DNA of 17,093 bases from JAABSP01 sp011390135. Its GTDB lineage: Bacteria; Desulfobacterota; Desulfobacteria; Desulfobacterales; JAABSP01. Below are positions 14,698 to 17,093 of this stretch, in pieces. The position numbers were made by a program, and so were the translations under genes. Numbering within the stretch: the first letter of the stretch is position 1; every line of letters starts with the position of its first letter. The notes below the pieces were generated by a model. That model was not told the DNA's origin. It made no database searches and saw nothing but the letters and a program-made list of their open reading frames with translations. The stretch spans positions 1-17,093 of the forward strand of contig JAABSZ010000076.1 in assembly GCA_011390135.1 (NCBI GenBank), written 5' to 3'.

Positions 14698-16280
14698 AAT
14701 CCGTCAATGGTATAGGTTTTTGCCACCAGATGCACATCAAAACCGAGTTCTTGAGCGGTCTCTGCGGTGATCGGGCCGATGCAGGCCACGGTAACGCCTT
14801 TCATGAGCCCGGCCAGATCCTCATCTTCGGGAAGAAGAGATTTGAAATTCCGCACGGTTGAAGAGCTGGTGAAGGTCACCAGATCCACCCGGCCCGCTTC
14901 CAATTCCCGGAGCAAGGTCTCCCTTCCGCTGGTGTCCGGATCGGTATGGTAGGCGATGATCTCATCCACGGCCGCGCCCATCTTCCGGAGTTCTACCGGC
15001 AGCACGGGCCTTGCCTCGGCCGCTCGGGGCAGCAGCACCTTTTTTCCCGCGATCTCTTCCTTTTCAAATGCCGCGATCACCGATTCGGCCCGAAAGGTTT
15101 CTGGGATGATATCGGTTCTGATGCCGAAATCGAAAAGCCGCCCTGCGGTGGCCGGGCCGATGGCCGCGGTCCGGAGGCCCCCAAAGGCACGGGCGTCGAA
15201 TCCGGTCTCAAATAGCCGTTCAAAGAAGAAACGGACCCCGTTGACGCTGGTGAAGACGATCCAGTCGTAATCAGCAAGGTTACGGATGGCTTCATCCAGA
15301 AAAGACCAGTCATTCGGGGGAACGACTTTGATGGTCGGACACTCGATGCAGTGTGCGCCGAGATCGGTCAGCTTTTCCACCAGGTCGCTGGCCTGCTCCC
15401 GGGCCCGGGTGACGATGATCCGCTTTCCCAAGAGGGGCCGATGCTCGAACCAACCGAGCCGCTCCCGAAGCCCCACCACTTTTCCCACGACGATGATGGC
15501 CGGAGCCTTCATTCCCGCGGCCCTCACCCGTTCGACAATGTTCTCCAGGGTTCCGGATACCGTGACCTGCTCCGTTGTGGTCCCCCAGCGGACCAGGGCC
15601 ACGGGTGTATCCTCTGCCATGCTGTTTTCGGTAAGCCGGGCAACGATGTTGGGAAGGTTTTTCACCCCCATGAAGAAGACGAGGGTTCCGATCCCCTTGG
15701 CCAGATGCTCCCAGTGGATGCTCGATTCCTCTTTTGCGGGGTCTTCATGGCCGGTGATGAAGGCGAGCGTCGAGGTAAAATCCCGATGGGTCAGGGGAAT
15801 ACCGGCATAGGCCGGGGCCGCGACCGCGGAGGTGACGCCGGGCACGACCTCGAAGGGGATGTCGTTTTCGACCAGCACCTCGGCCTCTTCGCCGCCCCGT
15901 CCGAAGATGTAGGGATCTCCGCCCTTGAGGCGGGTCACGGTCGCACCGGTCTTTGCCTTCTCCACGATGAGAGCGTTGATCCCCTCCTGGGAGAGGGTGT
16001 GATCTCCGCCCTTTTTTCCTACATAGATGGCATCGGCATCCGGGGAGACATATTTCAGGAGTGTCGGAGAGGCCAGATAGTCGTAGATGATCACATCGGC
16101 CTTCTGAATGCAGGAGAGACCTTTTACGGTGATGAGTCCCGGATCACCAGGGCCTGCGCCGACAAGATAGACCTTTCCGGTTTTGCCGTTTTCGCCCGAT
16201 GGATTCCCGGATCGATTCCCGGATCGATTCCCGGATGAATTCACAAATGAACTCCCAGAAGAACTCCCAGAAGAACTCAT
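14661..16280 (-). CDS. cobA-hemD: Fused uroporphyrinogen-III C-methyltransferase / uroporphyrinogen-III synthase
   Basis: One 539-residue chain joins two enzymes of tetrapyrrole synthesis. Residues about 36-270 are the SAM-dependent methyltransferase (CobA/SUMT) that makes precorrin-2 for siroheme and cobalamin: GAGPGDPGLIT at 41-51, the RLKGGDPYIFGRGGEE block at 117-132 and VPGVTSA at 146-152. Residues about 285-535 are HemD, which closes hydroxymethylbilane to uroporphyrinogen III: TSVNGVRFF, the IGPATA segment, TSSSTVRNF at 471-479 and IGPITAE. This fusion is common in Firmicutes and Desulfobacterota. The ATG overlaps the hemC stop as ATGA, with AAGGCGG nine bases upstream, so translational coupling is likely. 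Residues 1-34 are a Ser/Gly/Asn-rich repeat tail encoded by a 12-bp tandem repeat and are not part of the usual family. Confidence 0.95.
   Translation of the reverse strand: MSSSGSSSGSSFVNSSGNRSGNRSGNPSGENGKTGKVYLVGAGPGDPGLITVKGLSCIQKADVIIYDYLASPTLLKYVSPDADAIYVGKKGGDHTLSQEGINALIVEKAKTGATVTRLKGGDPYIFGRGGEEAEVLVENDIPFEVVPGVTSAVAAPAYAGIPLTHRDFTSTLAFITGHEDPAKEESSIHWEHLAKGIGTLVFFMGVKNLPNIVARLTENSMAEDTPVALVRWGTTTEQVTVSGTLENIVERVRAAGMKAPAIIVVGKVVGLRERLGWFEHRPLLGKRIIVTRAREQASDLVEKLTDLGAHCIECPTIKVVPPNDWSFLDEAIRNLADYDWIVFTSVNGVRFFFERLFETGFDARAFGGLRTAAIGPATAGRLFDFGIRTDIIPETFRAESVIAAFEKEEIAGKKVLLPRAAEARPVLPVELRKMGAAVDEIIAYHTDPDTSGRETLLRELEAGRVDLVTFTSSSTVRNFKSLLPEDEDLAGLMKGVTVACIGPITAETAQELGFDVHLVAKTYTIDGLCSEINQYFQKD
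16202..16280. repeat. 12-bp degenerate tandem repeat at the 5' end of cobA-hemD
   Basis: About six and a half units with period 12 run from 16202 to the start codon: GATTCCCGGATC twice, GATTCCCGGATG, a diverged AATTCACAAATG, then AACTCCCAGAAG twice and a partial AACTCAT. In the cobA-hemD frame each unit is four residues of the type xxSG (SSSG, NSSG, NRSG, NPSG). The two halves are related but distinct, which suggests two rounds of expansion. Unit length is a multiple of three, so copy-number change would keep the frame. Confidence 0.9.
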
Positions 16281-17093
16281 AGTTCAACCGCCTTCAGTTT
16301 ATCGAGAATGGAGCCGGCCCCGGCCGCAAGCAGCCGATTGGCCAGATCCAATCCAAGGGCATGGGGATCGGCCGCCGGTCCCGACAGGGTCTCCCGGATC
16401 ACCGAAGATCCGTCCAGCTCTGCAACAAGTCCGGTGATCTGCAGGGTATCGCCCTCGATAGTTCCGTGGGCCGCGATGGGGACCTGACACCCCCCCTCCA
16501 GCCGATGGAGAAATGCCCGCTCGGCCATGACGGCCGTCCGGGTGAGGGGATGGTCCAGGGCCGCCATTCGAGGGCCGATGTCCGGATCATCTTTGCGGGT
16601 CTCGATGCATAAAGCCCCCTGCCCCACGGCCGGAAGCATCTCGGCATCGTCCAGATACTGGGTGATCCGATGGGCAAGTTCCATCCGCCGGACCCCGGCC
16701 GCGGCCAGAATCACCGCATCCAGATTCTCCTCTTCCAGCTTTCGCAGGCGCGTGTCCAGATTTCCCCGCAGGGAGACGATCTCGAGGTCTGGCCGAAGGT
16801 GCTTCAACTGTGCGCCCCGGCGCAGGCTGCTGGTTCCGATGACCGCGCCTTTCGGAAGCTCGAAGAGCTTCTTTCCGGTCCGGGAGATGAGAACGTCAAA
16901 GGGGTTCTCCCGCTCGGGAACCGCGCCGATGGTGAGCCCCTCGGGGATCTCGGCCGGCATGTCCTTCATACTGTGGACAGCCAGATCCACCCGGCCGTCC
17001 AGGATCGCCTCTTCGATCTCCTTGACAAATAGGCCCTTGCCGCCGACCTTGGCCAGAGGAACATCCTGGATCTTATCCCCTTTGGTCTTGATG
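16277..17093 (-). CDS. hemC: Porphobilinogen deaminase / hydroxymethylbilane synthase (partial, 5' end outside window)
   Basis: HemC joins four porphobilinogens into hydroxymethylbilane, the substrate of the downstream HemD. The frame is open from the right edge (first full codon at 17092) and gives 271 residues. The family is about 305-315 long, so roughly 35-40 N-terminal residues are missing. Visible motifs are GGKGLFVKEIE, HSMKDMP with the catalytic-site aspartate, GTSSLRRGAQL, SLRGNLDTRL and AVGQGAL. LEGGCQVPIAAHG carries the cysteine (codon at 16487-16489) that anchors the dipyrromethane cofactor. All key residues in view are intact. Its TGA overlaps the ATG of cobA-hemD by four bases, and hemC, cobA-hemD and hemW form one operon. 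Confidence 0.96.
   Translation of the reverse strand, partial: IKTKGDKIQDVPLAKVGGKGLFVKEIEEAILDGRVDLAVHSMKDMPAEIPEGLTIGAVPERENPFDVLISRTGKKLFELPKGAVIGTSSLRRGAQLKHLRPDLEIVSLRGNLDTRLRKLEEENLDAVILAAAGVRRMELAHRITQYLDDAEMLPAVGQGALCIETRKDDPDIGPRMAALDHPLTRTAVMAERAFLHRLEGGCQVPIAAHGTIEGDTLQITGLVAELDGSSVIRETLSGPAADPHALGLDLANRLLAAGAGSILDKLKAVEL

Noticed and set aside
16202..16273. CRISPR or other spacer array
   Set aside because: Units are directly adjacent 12-mers without spacers and lie in a coding frame.

Overview
The window looks like ordinary chromosome from a GC-rich Gram-negative bacterium, most likely a Desulfobacterota (deltaproteobacterial) relative. That placement is an inference from protein style, the hemC - cobA/hemD fusion - hemW cluster and the paired PilT-type ATPases. 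No 16S or other marker gene is present, so no genus is claimed. Genes are densely packed on both strands. There is no rRNA, tRNA, CRISPR array or insertion sequence, and no gene-free stretch longer than 300 bases; the longest gap is the 197-base divergent region at 12151-12347.

Layout. (1) 1-837, minus: proC, running off the left edge. (2) 1021-5433, plus: yggT, pilT, a second PilT/PilU-type ATPase, a zinc-ribbon protein with a degenerate receiver-like domain, a 51-residue small protein and a metallo-beta-lactamase-fold protein. Gaps are 0-43 bases, so this looks like one operon built around type IV pilus retraction. (3) 5405-6178, minus: coaX, overlapping the 3' end of the MBL gene tail to tail. 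(4) 6322-8385, plus: a two-gene Ktr-type potassium uptake system, ktrB-ktrA. (5) 8390-12150, minus: three co-directional genes read as HyuA-type hydantoinase/oxoprolinase, then a cereblon-like CULT-domain protein, then leucyl aminopeptidase pepA. (6) 12348-13382, plus: a YchF/OLA1-like P-loop protein, divergent from group 5. (7) 13498-17093, minus: hemC (5' end outside the window), a cobA-hemD fusion and hemW, a tetrapyrrole operon with overlapping genes.

The most interesting part is group 5. The CULT protein keeps the zinc-binding cysteines and the three tryptophans that in human cereblon form the thalidomide/cyclic-imide pocket. It sits 38 bases behind an ATPase family that opens small cyclic amides and 60 bases ahead of an aminopeptidase. 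A well-matched sigma70-like promoter and an upstream dyad precede the set. I infer a possible pathway for recognising and clearing cyclic-imide or cyclic-amide (succinimide, aminoglutarimide, pyroglutamate) damage on peptides. The sequence shows the genes and their arrangement, not the function.

Smaller points of interest are a 12-bp tandem repeat array that forms the start of the cobA-hemD coding region, a 15-bp in-frame duplication in pepA, the pseudo-receiver protein in the pil operon, and a YchF-like protein with degenerate nucleotide-binding motifs.
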